Assembly: GCF_000425265.1 (NCBI RefSeq)
Contig: NZ_AUDC01000001.1
Span: 24,358-88,357, forward strand
Reading direction: 5' to 3'
Source: Maridesulfovibrio zosterae DSM 11974
GTDB lineage: Bacteria; Desulfobacterota; Desulfovibrionia; Desulfovibrionales; Desulfovibrionaceae
DNA length: 64,000 nt
A program made the position numbers and the translations under genes. The notes below the pieces were generated by a model, which saw nothing but the letters and a program-made list of their open reading frames with translations, did no database searches and was not told the origin of the DNA. The stretch's first letter is position 1. Every line of letters begins with the position of its first letter. Shown piece by piece: positions 19,442-26,265 of this stretch.

Positions 19442-20844
19442 TTGTAGATGACGATTCGCAATTGCGGCAGAGTTTTGAAAAACTTCTGAAGCAGGAAGGG
19501 CATCTGGTGCGTATTGCCTCCTCCGGTGAAGCCGGAGTGGCGGCGGTGAATGAATCCGTGCCTGATCTGGTTATTATGGATATGCGTATGTCCGGTATTA
19601 CCGGATTGGAAGCTTTCCGTCTGATGCGTGAAACGGCCCCCCGTATGTCCGTGATAATCATGACCGCCTACGGTACAACCGAGACAGCTATCGAAGCCAC
19701 TAAAATGGGAGCTTACGATTATATTTTAAAACCCTTTGATATTCCTGAAATGCTGACCTTGATTCATCAGGCTCTGGAAACATCCAGAAAATGCAGAGAG
19801 TATACTGCAAAACGGGAACAGGTTTCACCTGCAGGCAATCAAATGCTGGGCAGCAGCCGGGTTATGCAGAAGGTTTATAAATCCATAGGACGTGTTGCAG
19901 CAACAGATGCGCTGGTACTTATCCGCGGAGAGTCCGGTACGGGGAAAGAGCTGGTGGCTCAGGCTGTTTATAAACACAGTATGCGGAAAGAAAAACCGTT
20001 GCTGGTGATCAACTGCGTAGCTATTCCTGATACTCTGCTTGAATCGGAGCTGTTCGGCTATGAAAAGGGTGCATTTACCGGTGCTGACCGGAGCCGGGCC
20101 GGACGCATTGAACAGGCTGCCGGAGGAACTGTTTTTCTTGATGAAATAGGAGATATGCCGCTAAATATTCAGGCAAAAATACTCCGGCTGTTACAGGAGA
20201 AACAGCTTGAACGGCTGGGTGGTGGTAATTCCATTCCGATTGATGTGCGTATTCTGGCAGCGACTAACCGTGATCTGGAAAAAGCTGTGGCTGACGGAGA
20301 ATTCAGGGAAGATTTATATTACAGACTTAATGTCGTGACCATCAACCTGCCAAGGCTGAGCGAACGTGAGGATGATGTATTTGAACTGGCAGATCATTTT
20401 CTGGATTGCCGAAGTGCCGAAATGGAAATGCATAATCCCGGAATTTCTGAAGACGGCAAAGAGTTTCTGGCAACTCATGACTGGCCCGGTAATGTGCGTG
20501 AACTTTCAAATGCCATACAGAAAGCACTGATTTTCAACCGTGGTGCTCCGATTACAAGGAATGAACTTACGCAGGTCATCGGACTCAGTTCTGATCGTCA
20601 TGCTCCTTCTGATGTCTCAGAGGATGCTTTCAAGGCTGAGATCAGGCAGGTGCTTACAAAGCATGCCGGAGAAAACGGTTTTGAAATGCTCATGGATTAT
20701 GCCGGCCGCCTTGTTGTGAGCGAAGCTCTGGAGATTACCGGAGGCAACCGGACCCGCGCAGCAAAACTGCTCGGCATGACAAGGCCGACCCTCAATGCCC
20801 GCATCGATAAATACGGCCTCAGGACTGAGGTAAAAGTTAACTGA
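19426..20844 (+). CDS. NtrC-family sigma-54-dependent response regulator
   Basis: The 472-residue protein has receiver (1-120, LVIMDMRMSG), AAA+ domain (about 140-375) and Fis-type helix-turn-helix (about 430-465, GGNRTRAAKLLGMTRPTL). Walker A (GESGTGKE) and an intact GAFTGA loop (215-220) show that it is a competent sigma-54 activator, in contrast to the degenerate protein at 14512. The receiver is phosphorylated most likely by the kinase encoded just upstream, with which it overlaps by 16 bp. Sigma-54 promoters at 17284 and 21024 on either side of it are natural targets, so autoregulation and activation of the downstream transporter operon are likely. A terminator follows. Confidence 0.95.
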   Translation: MAEILIVDDDSQLRQSFEKLLKQEGHLVRIASSGEAGVAAVNESVPDLVIMDMRMSGITGLEAFRLMRETAPRMSVIIMTAYGTTETAIEATKMGAYDYILKPFDIPEMLTLIHQALETSRKCREYTAKREQVSPAGNQMLGSSRVMQKVYKSIGRVAATDALVLIRGESGTGKELVAQAVYKHSMRKEKPLLVINCVAIPDTLLESELFGYEKGAFTGADRSRAGRIEQAAGGTVFLDEIGDMPLNIQAKILRLLQEKQLERLGGGNSIPIDVRILAATNRDLEKAVADGEFREDLYYRLNVVTINLPRLSEREDDVFELADHFLDCRSAEMEMHNPGISEDGKEFLATHDWPGNVRELSNAIQKALIFNRGAPITRNELTQVIGLSSDRHAPSDVSEDAFKAEIRQVLTKHAGENGFEMLMDYAGRLVVSEALEITGGNRTRAAKLLGMTRPTLNARIDKYGLRTEVKVN

Positions 20845-20868
20845 AAATTTCCGCTCTATCCCCTGCTC

Positions 20869-20906
20869 AAACCGTCGTCCACATCTGTGGGCGGCGGTTT
20901 CTTTTT
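20869..20906 (+). terminator. Rho-independent terminator
   Basis: AAACCGTCGTCCAC pairs with GTGGGCGGCGGTTT (two G-T wobbles) around a 4-nt loop and is followed by CTTTTT. It closes the receiver/kinase/NtrC operon. Confidence 0.85.
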
Positions 20907-21023
20907 CATGTTGTAAAAAATACGGACAGCATTCTTTTATCTCTACAGCTTCTCTTATTTTGTCTGATAGATAAATATTAAATTAATTAAGTTGTTTATG
21001 CGTTTAAATATACGTGTGAATTC

Positions 21024-21040
21024 TTGGCACAACTATTGCC
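21024..21040 (+). promoter_or_regulatory. Sigma-54 promoter (-24/-12)
   Basis: TTGGCACAACTATTGCC has TGGCAC, TTGC and 10 nt between GG and GC. The predicted start near 21051 leaves a short leader before the pseudo-receiver gene at 21077. This puts the second gene block under the same sigma factor as the first. Confidence 0.85.
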
Positions 21041-21076
21041 ATTATCATTCTAGAAGTAAACCTGCTGGAGGAATGG

Positions 21077-21490
21077 ATGCATAGCACTGAAGTCAGAATT
21101 CTCATCGTGGAGCGCAACCCTCGTATGCGTGATTTTTTGCGGCGTGAATTTTCAAGGCGCAATTTCATCTTAGAGGATGCCGGTAATGTGGGGGAGCTGT
21201 TTTCGAAACTGGACTCAGATATTCCAGTTCATCTTGTTGTTCTGTCTGTGAATGCTCCTGAAGGGCTGGATGGAGAGTTGCTGCAGCAGCTTGTTACAAA
21301 TTATCCGCATATTCCGGTTATCCTGCACAGCTATCTTGAGGAGCTGTCTGATGAGCCGTTTCTCCGCAAAGTTGCCGCAATGGTCGAGAAAAGCGGTAAT
21401 CCGGAAAATCTCACCCGTATGGTCTCGGTTGTACTGAGCCGCTATTATCCTGATTTAATTTCAGACGAGCCGGAGAAAGATGATGTCTAA
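21077..21490 (+). CDS. Pseudo-receiver domain protein lacking the phospho-acceptor Asp
   Basis: The 137-residue protein starts 4 nt after GGAGGA. It has the length and alternating strand/helix pattern of a receiver (RILIVERN at the start, VVLSVNAPEGLDG in the middle, then a Lys near residue 105). The acidic pair is replaced by E12-R13 and the phospho-acceptor position is Ser57, so it cannot be phosphorylated in the usual way. Such pseudo-receivers act as constitutive protein-protein contacts. It is the first gene of the second sigma-54 operon and overlaps the next kinase gene by 11 bp, so a role as a fixed partner of that kinase is possible. Confidence 0.8.
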   Translation: MHSTEVRILIVERNPRMRDFLRREFSRRNFILEDAGNVGELFSKLDSDIPVHLVVLSVNAPEGLDGELLQQLVTNYPHIPVILHSYLEELSDEPFLRKVAAMVEKSGNPENLTRMVSVVLSRYYPDLISDEPEKDDV

Positions 21491-23168
21491 TAAATATTAT
21501 CACGGCCTGACCAAGAGTATGATGTTTACGATTATCCTTGTGTCGTTCACTCCGCTGCTTACCATCACTTTTCTGGCCGGTTACCAGTACAGTGTTGCAT
21601 ATAAGAGCCGGGTTGTGGCCCACCTGCGGGAACTGGTCCTCAAACATGATCAGAGCATTGATTACTATCTTAAAGAAAAAACAGCTGAAATTCAGGTGCT
21701 GGCCGCTGTTGAAGGCATTGAAAATTTAAAAAATGAAGCCCGTCTGGAGGCTCTGCATAATTCTCTGCTTCGTCACCACAGAGCTGATTTTGTCGATCTC
21801 GGGCTGGTGAACAGCAAGGGAATTCAGGTTACTTATGTCGGTCCTTTTAATCTGCGGGGCGCAAACTATGCCGATGCACAGTGGTTCAAGAATGTGCAGG
21901 AGCATCAGATATATATCAGTGATGTTTTCCTGGGGCTTCGAGGTGTCCCCCATTTTATCATAGCTGTTCTGATAGAGTCGGAGGGTGAGAAGTGGGTGCT
22001 GCGGACCACTCTGGATTTTATTGCTTTCAATACACTGGTGGAAGATATCCGTATCGGTGAAACAGGGCTGGCTTTTATTATCAACCGTAAAGGCGAATTT
22101 CAGACCACGCCTCGTAAAAATATTATAAATGAAATCCCTTTTTTGAAAAAACTGGCTGCTGGAAAAAATGAATTTTCCGGTCTGCTGCATCGTCGTGCAT
22201 CCATCAGCATGAAAATCAATCCTGCGACAGGGCGTGAGACTATTTTCGTGATCAGTCCCATTAAGAGCGGTAACTGGCTGATGATTTATCAGCAGGATGT
22301 AAGTGATGCGTTTTCCGATCTTAATCAGGCCAAGAATATTGCGGCTGTGATTCTCCTGTTCGGCGGAGTTGCCATCGTAGTTATGGCTTATCTCATGTCC
22401 AGGCGTATGGCCCGTAAAGTAGAGCTGGCTGATATTGAAAAAGGTATAATGAATGAGCAGGTCATTGAGGCCGGCAAGCTTGCTTCTGTAGGGGAACTGG
22501 CAGCCGGAATAGCTCACGAGATTAATAATCCGGTAGCGATAATGGTTGAAGAGGCCGGATGGATTCAGGATCTTCTCGCTGAAGGATTATATGTGGAAGA
22601 TAATGAGCGTGAAGTTCTGCGTGCCCTTAATCAGATCCGCAGTCAGGGAATCCGTTGCAAGGATATCACCCATAAGCTGCTCAGTTTCGCACACAAGATA
22701 GATCCCACCATTATACGGGTAAAGCTCAATGATCTTATCTATGAGATGGCTGAATTGTGCGAACAGCGCGCCAAGTACGCCAACGTGAATATTGAAACAA
22801 GTTTGGCGGACAATCTACCGGAAATTGCAGCCAGTCCTTCAGAATTACAACAGGTTTTTCTTAATCTTATCAATAATGCCATCGATTCAATGGACCCCAA
22901 AGGCGGGGAGCTTGATATTGCAACCCGTTTTGAAAGCGGAGTTGTGGTTGTTTCTATTTCCGATACCGGATGCGGCATTCCGAAATCAAACCTTTCCCGA
23001 ATCTTTGATCCTTTCTTTACCACCAAACCTGTGGGCAAAGGGACAGGTCTTGGGTTGTCCATAATCTACGGCATCATAAGTAAAATGAAAGGTGAAATAA
23101 GTGTGAAATCAGCTCTCGATAAGGGAACTGTATTCACTATTAAACTGCCTGCTGCTGAAGCGGAATGA
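21480..23168 (+). CDS. Membrane histidine kinase with Cache sensor
   Basis: The 562-residue kinase begins with a transmembrane helix (about 15-35), an extracytoplasmic double-Cache-like domain (about 45-275), a second helix (about 285-305), HisKA with His346 in GIAHEINNPV, and HATPase (about 445-560; DTGCGIP, GTGLGLSI). There is no HAMP of usual length between helix and kinase. Cache domains bind small organic acids, amino acids and related ligands; the actual ligand is unknown. A second ATG follows immediately (21483). The gene overlaps the pseudo-receiver and is followed by two lone receivers that are its likely phosphorylation targets. Confidence 0.93.
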   Translation: MMSNKYYHGLTKSMMFTIILVSFTPLLTITFLAGYQYSVAYKSRVVAHLRELVLKHDQSIDYYLKEKTAEIQVLAAVEGIENLKNEARLEALHNSLLRHHRADFVDLGLVNSKGIQVTYVGPFNLRGANYADAQWFKNVQEHQIYISDVFLGLRGVPHFIIAVLIESEGEKWVLRTTLDFIAFNTLVEDIRIGETGLAFIINRKGEFQTTPRKNIINEIPFLKKLAAGKNEFSGLLHRRASISMKINPATGRETIFVISPIKSGNWLMIYQQDVSDAFSDLNQAKNIAAVILLFGGVAIVVMAYLMSRRMARKVELADIEKGIMNEQVIEAGKLASVGELAAGIAHEINNPVAIMVEEAGWIQDLLAEGLYVEDNEREVLRALNQIRSQGIRCKDITHKLLSFAHKIDPTIIRVKLNDLIYEMAELCEQRAKYANVNIETSLADNLPEIAASPSELQQVFLNLINNAIDSMDPKGGELDIATRFESGVVVVSISDTGCGIPKSNLSRIFDPFFTTKPVGKGTGLGLSIIYGIISKMKGEISVKSALDKGTVFTIKLPAAEAE

Positions 23169-23255
23169 AGAAAGAATGACAAGTTTTCAAATTAGGAAAA
23201 TGTACTTTTAACTAATTTTTATATCAGGATAATTTTATAAACAGGAGGTCATATT

Positions 23256-23687
23256 ATGCTGGCTACTATTCTTCTTATTGATGACGAACATGGATTTATC
23301 GACACCATGTCAAAGCGGCTCAGTAAGCGCGGGCTTACAGTCTACACGGCCTATAACGGGCAGGAGGGACTTGAATCCCTTGCAAAGTATGGTGCCATCG
23401 ATGTTGTTGTTCTGGACGTTAAAATGCCCGGTATTAACGGGATTGATGTTCTTAAAATCATCAAGACAGAACATCCGCTTGTAGAGGTCATCATGCTTAC
23501 CGGTCATGCCACTGTGGAAAGTGCCATTGAAGGCATGAAGAACGGTGCCTACGATTACATGCTTAAACCATGTGAAATGGAAGAACTTCGCGCGAAAATC
23601 AAAGAGGCCTACCTGAAGAAACAGTCTCAGGAAACAAAGATCTATGAGGCAAGGGCAAGGCATATTGAACTGCGCAGGGGTGATTAA
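23256..23687 (+). CDS. Single-domain response regulator
   Basis: The 143-residue receiver is preceded by a strong AGGAGGT site. It has LIDDEHG, Asp in VLDVKMPG, Thr in LTGHAT and Lys in LKPCEM, so the active site is intact. A short charged helix follows the receiver (about residues 120-143); there is no DNA-binding domain. It lies 87 bp after the Cache kinase and 12 bp before a similar receiver. The two probably share the kinase and carry the signal to proteins in the operon such as the transporter or the PEP-binding protein, which is inference. Confidence 0.93.
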   Translation: MLATILLIDDEHGFIDTMSKRLSKRGLTVYTAYNGQEGLESLAKYGAIDVVVLDVKMPGINGIDVLKIIKTEHPLVEVIMLTGHATVESAIEGMKNGAYDYMLKPCEMEELRAKIKEAYLKKQSQETKIYEARARHIELRRGD

Positions 23688-23699
23688 AAGGATGTTGTC

Positions 23700-24077
23700 A
23701 TGAGTAATGATATTATCCGGGGTCTGCTTGTCGATGATGAGAAAGGCTTTACCGAGGTGCTGAAAAAACGGCTGGGAAAACGCGGTTTGGAAATTCTTAC
23801 TGCTCCCGGTGGAACTGAAGCTATTCAGCTCCTTAGGAAGCATGATTTTGATGTCGCGATTCTGGATCTCAAAATGGAAGATATGGATGGCATTGAGGTG
23901 CTCAGGATATTTAAAAAAATGGCCCCGGATATGCCGGTAATCATGCTTACCGGGCATGGGTCCGAAAAAGCCGCCAAAGAGGGCATGACCCAAGGCGCTT
24001 TTGATTATCTCCTGAAACCTTGTGATCTTGAAGATTTACTTGAAAAAATTCATCAGGCTGTCAATCGCATCAGCTGA
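23700..24077 (+). CDS. Single-domain response regulator
   Basis: The 125-residue receiver has AAGGA upstream of the ATG. Active-site residues are present: LVDDEKG, Asp in ILDLKMED, Thr in LTGHGS and Lys in LKPCDL. It is a shorter relative of the receiver just upstream (both carry an SKR/KKRLGKRGL-type helix 1 and a LKPC motif) and probably arose by duplication. It has no output domain. About 170 bp separate it from the TauE/SafE transporter gene, with no terminator seen, so readthrough is likely. Confidence 0.92.
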   Translation: MSNDIIRGLLVDDEKGFTEVLKKRLGKRGLEILTAPGGTEAIQLLRKHDFDVAILDLKMEDMDGIEVLRIFKKMAPDMPVIMLTGHGSEKAAKEGMTQGAFDYLLKPCDLEDLLEKIHQAVNRIS

Positions 24078-24246
24078 TGAATCCTGTGAAATCTTAAAAG
24101 ATCAGCTGAAAATCAGAAAATACTTTCAGGTGAAAATTCATCTGGAGGACAGAATAACGGCAGTGGATGAAAATGGGTAAGCGACTGAATCAAAGAGATT
24201 CTTACGGTTCATTTGCAATTTAAAAATTAAAAATAAGGATAATCTC

Positions 24247-25509
24247 ATGAAATTCGCACGTAATTTTTATGCAGCTTTGAAGGAGGCGGCACAGGCCCAT
24301 GCAAGATGGGATCTGGAGGTCTCCACCAGTATCATTCAGGACAAACGTAAAGTGTGGATTATTGCCATACTTACCGCACTGGGGCTGATGGTCTCCATCG
24401 CATTTGCGGATGATCTTAACCTGCCGGCAATGCTGGGTGGTAAAAAAGCATACACTCCGGCTTTTTATACAACCGGAATTTTTCTGGCTTCCATAGCCAT
24501 CGGGCTGTGTGCCGGGCTGATTACCGGATGTATCGGGGCAGGTGGCGGTTTTATTATTACCCCTGCATTGATGTCGGCAGGTATCAAGGGTATTCTTGCT
24601 GTCGGTACCGATCTTTTCCATATTTTCGCCAAGGCTATCATGGGAACTGCTGTTCACAAGAAACTTGGTAATGTCTCAGTTGGGCTGGCAATTGCCTTTC
24701 TGGTCGGTTCAGGGGCAGGTGTTCTAGGCGGCGGGGTTTTAAACCGGCTGATTTATGAGGCCAATCCTGTTGCATCTGACGCATTTATCTCAGTTATCTA
24801 TGTATTTCTGCTGGGCTTTCTGGGTATATATGCAATGGCTGATTTTCTGCGGTTGCGTAAAGCCGGAGGCGGCGGTAGTGCCCACGGCGGCGGAGCTGAA
24901 AGCGGCGGTGGACTTCCTGCCAAGCTACAGGCCGCAAATATTCCACCCATGATTTCATTTGACGAAGATCTTATTCCCGGCGGTAAGAAAATATCCGGTC
25001 TGTTTGTTGCCCTCTGCGGTGTCATCGTAGGTTTCATGGCTGCAATTATGGGCGTTGGCGGCGGATTTCTTACCTTCCCTATGTTTGTGTATGTGCTCGG
25101 CGTAAGTTCCTTCACAACTGTCGGAACTGATATCCTGCAGATTATTTTCACTGCCGGATTTGCCGCAATAAGCCAGTACGCAATCTACGGATTTATTTTC
25201 TATACTCTGGCAATGGGCATGCTGCTCGGTTCTCTGCTGGGCATTCAGGTAGGAGCTCTTGTAACTAAGCTGGTCCCCGGTCTATACATCCGCGGTTTTT
25301 ATGCACTGGCTATTCTGGCAGGTTTTGTAAACAGGCTTTTTGCCATGCCCGGAAAGCTCAATGACATGAAGTATATATCCATAAATCAGGATCTGGCCTT
25401 ACTGCTGGCTAATATCGGCAACTGGTTATTCTTCCTGACTATCGGTATCTTTGCCGTGTGGGTAATCGGGACATTCCTGAGCAAAACCAAGGAACTTAGG
25501 GAGGGCTAG
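24247..25509 (+). CDS. TauE/SafE (TSUP) family membrane transporter
   Basis: The 420-residue polytopic membrane protein starts after AAGGA at 8-nt spacing. It contains the two repeated signature segments of the TSUP family: GAGGGFIITPALMSAG...GTDLF and GVGGGFLTFPMF...GTDIL. A soluble N-terminal stretch of about 35 residues and a Gly-rich loop (GGGGSAHGGGAESGGG, near 205-225) separate the halves. Family members export or import sulfite, sulfoacetate, thiosulfate or other small anions. In a sulfate reducer a sulfur oxyanion or organosulfonate is plausible, but the substrate cannot be read from sequence. It is followed 3 bp later by a small membrane protein and then the PEP-binding protein. Confidence 0.92.
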   Translation: MKFARNFYAALKEAAQAHARWDLEVSTSIIQDKRKVWIIAILTALGLMVSIAFADDLNLPAMLGGKKAYTPAFYTTGIFLASIAIGLCAGLITGCIGAGGGFIITPALMSAGIKGILAVGTDLFHIFAKAIMGTAVHKKLGNVSVGLAIAFLVGSGAGVLGGGVLNRLIYEANPVASDAFISVIYVFLLGFLGIYAMADFLRLRKAGGGGSAHGGGAESGGGLPAKLQAANIPPMISFDEDLIPGGKKISGLFVALCGVIVGFMAAIMGVGGGFLTFPMFVYVLGVSSFTTVGTDILQIIFTAGFAAISQYAIYGFIFYTLAMGMLLGSLLGIQVGALVTKLVPGLYIRGFYALAILAGFVNRLFAMPGKLNDMKYISINQDLALLLANIGNWLFFLTIGIFAVWVIGTFLSKTKELREG

Positions 25510-25512
25510 ACC

Positions 25513-26223
25513 ATGTTGATACGCGATAAAAAGCATTTTTATCTGGGGGCGACTCTTGCCGTAGGTTTTCTGGCAGTCCTTTACTATATGTTCACCCCTA
25601 ATTTTAACGGCACGAATGCATTTCATGCCTCAGACGGCTTGTTCAACTCCATTTCCAAGGGCTCAACATATTACATTCCGCAGGTCATGGAAGGTAGCAA
25701 AAAGTTTAATGGTAAGGAGTTTAAAAGCACTATTTTTGAAGATAAGCCGAAGTTTATTCCATATGCTACGACTATCCTTGAAAAGAACGGTTTCAGCGTA
25801 ACTATGGCTGACTCGGGAATAAGCGTTTCCGGTGATTTGGGAACACTTATGACCCGTGCTACTGAGGATTCGGATGCCATGTTTAAAAATAACGGACAGG
25901 TTGTTTCCGATAAATATTCAATGGATGCCAGGCAGGCTCTTTATATCTGGTGGCTGACCATGAAAGAAGTGAAAGTTGCTCTTGATCAGCAGAAAAACTT
26001 TCCTCCGGCAACGTTTATTAATAAGAATGTTATTAAACGTGCTGTGGAGGTCGGCTATAACTATTACGGTATTGAAGGGCAGCAGGCTTCTGAACGCTGG
26101 GGTATCATTCTCTTTTCACTGGTATTCTATGTAGTTTATACCATGTGGTGGGGCTATGCTATATTCTTTATGTTCGAAGGTTTAGGTCTGGAAATGACAT
26201 CCAGCAGAAAAAAAGCAATGTAA
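25513..26223 (+). CDS. Uncharacterised membrane protein with periplasmic loop, transporter-linked
   Basis: I do not recognise a named family. The 236-residue protein has an N-terminal transmembrane helix (about 10-28), a hydrophilic segment of about 160 residues and a C-terminal helix (about 195-220, VFYVVYTMWWGYAIFF). The hydrophilic part probably lies in the periplasm. It starts 3 bp after the transporter stop with GAGGG upstream, so it should be made together with the transporter and may be an accessory subunit. It has no cysteine pair or metal motif. Conservation of this pair in relatives would be the quickest test of a functional link. Confidence 0.7.
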   Translation: MLIRDKKHFYLGATLAVGFLAVLYYMFTPNFNGTNAFHASDGLFNSISKGSTYYIPQVMEGSKKFNGKEFKSTIFEDKPKFIPYATTILEKNGFSVTMADSGISVSGDLGTLMTRATEDSDAMFKNNGQVVSDKYSMDARQALYIWWLTMKEVKVALDQQKNFPPATFINKNVIKRAVEVGYNYYGIEGQQASERWGIILFSLVFYVVYTMWWGYAIFFMFEGLGLEMTSSRKKAM

Positions 26224-26265
26224 TTTATTTGCTGCAAACTATAAAAAAAATCGGGTTGCGAACAT

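Noticed and set aside
21726..22517. 263-codon open frame on the minus strand
   Set aside because: It lies fully inside the Cache kinase gene, has no ribosome-binding site and its product has no family features; it is a shadow of the plus-strand codons.
23310..23993. 227-codon open frame on the minus strand across two receiver genes
   Set aside because: Both plus-strand receivers are intact with good ribosome-binding sites, so the antisense frame is a shadow.
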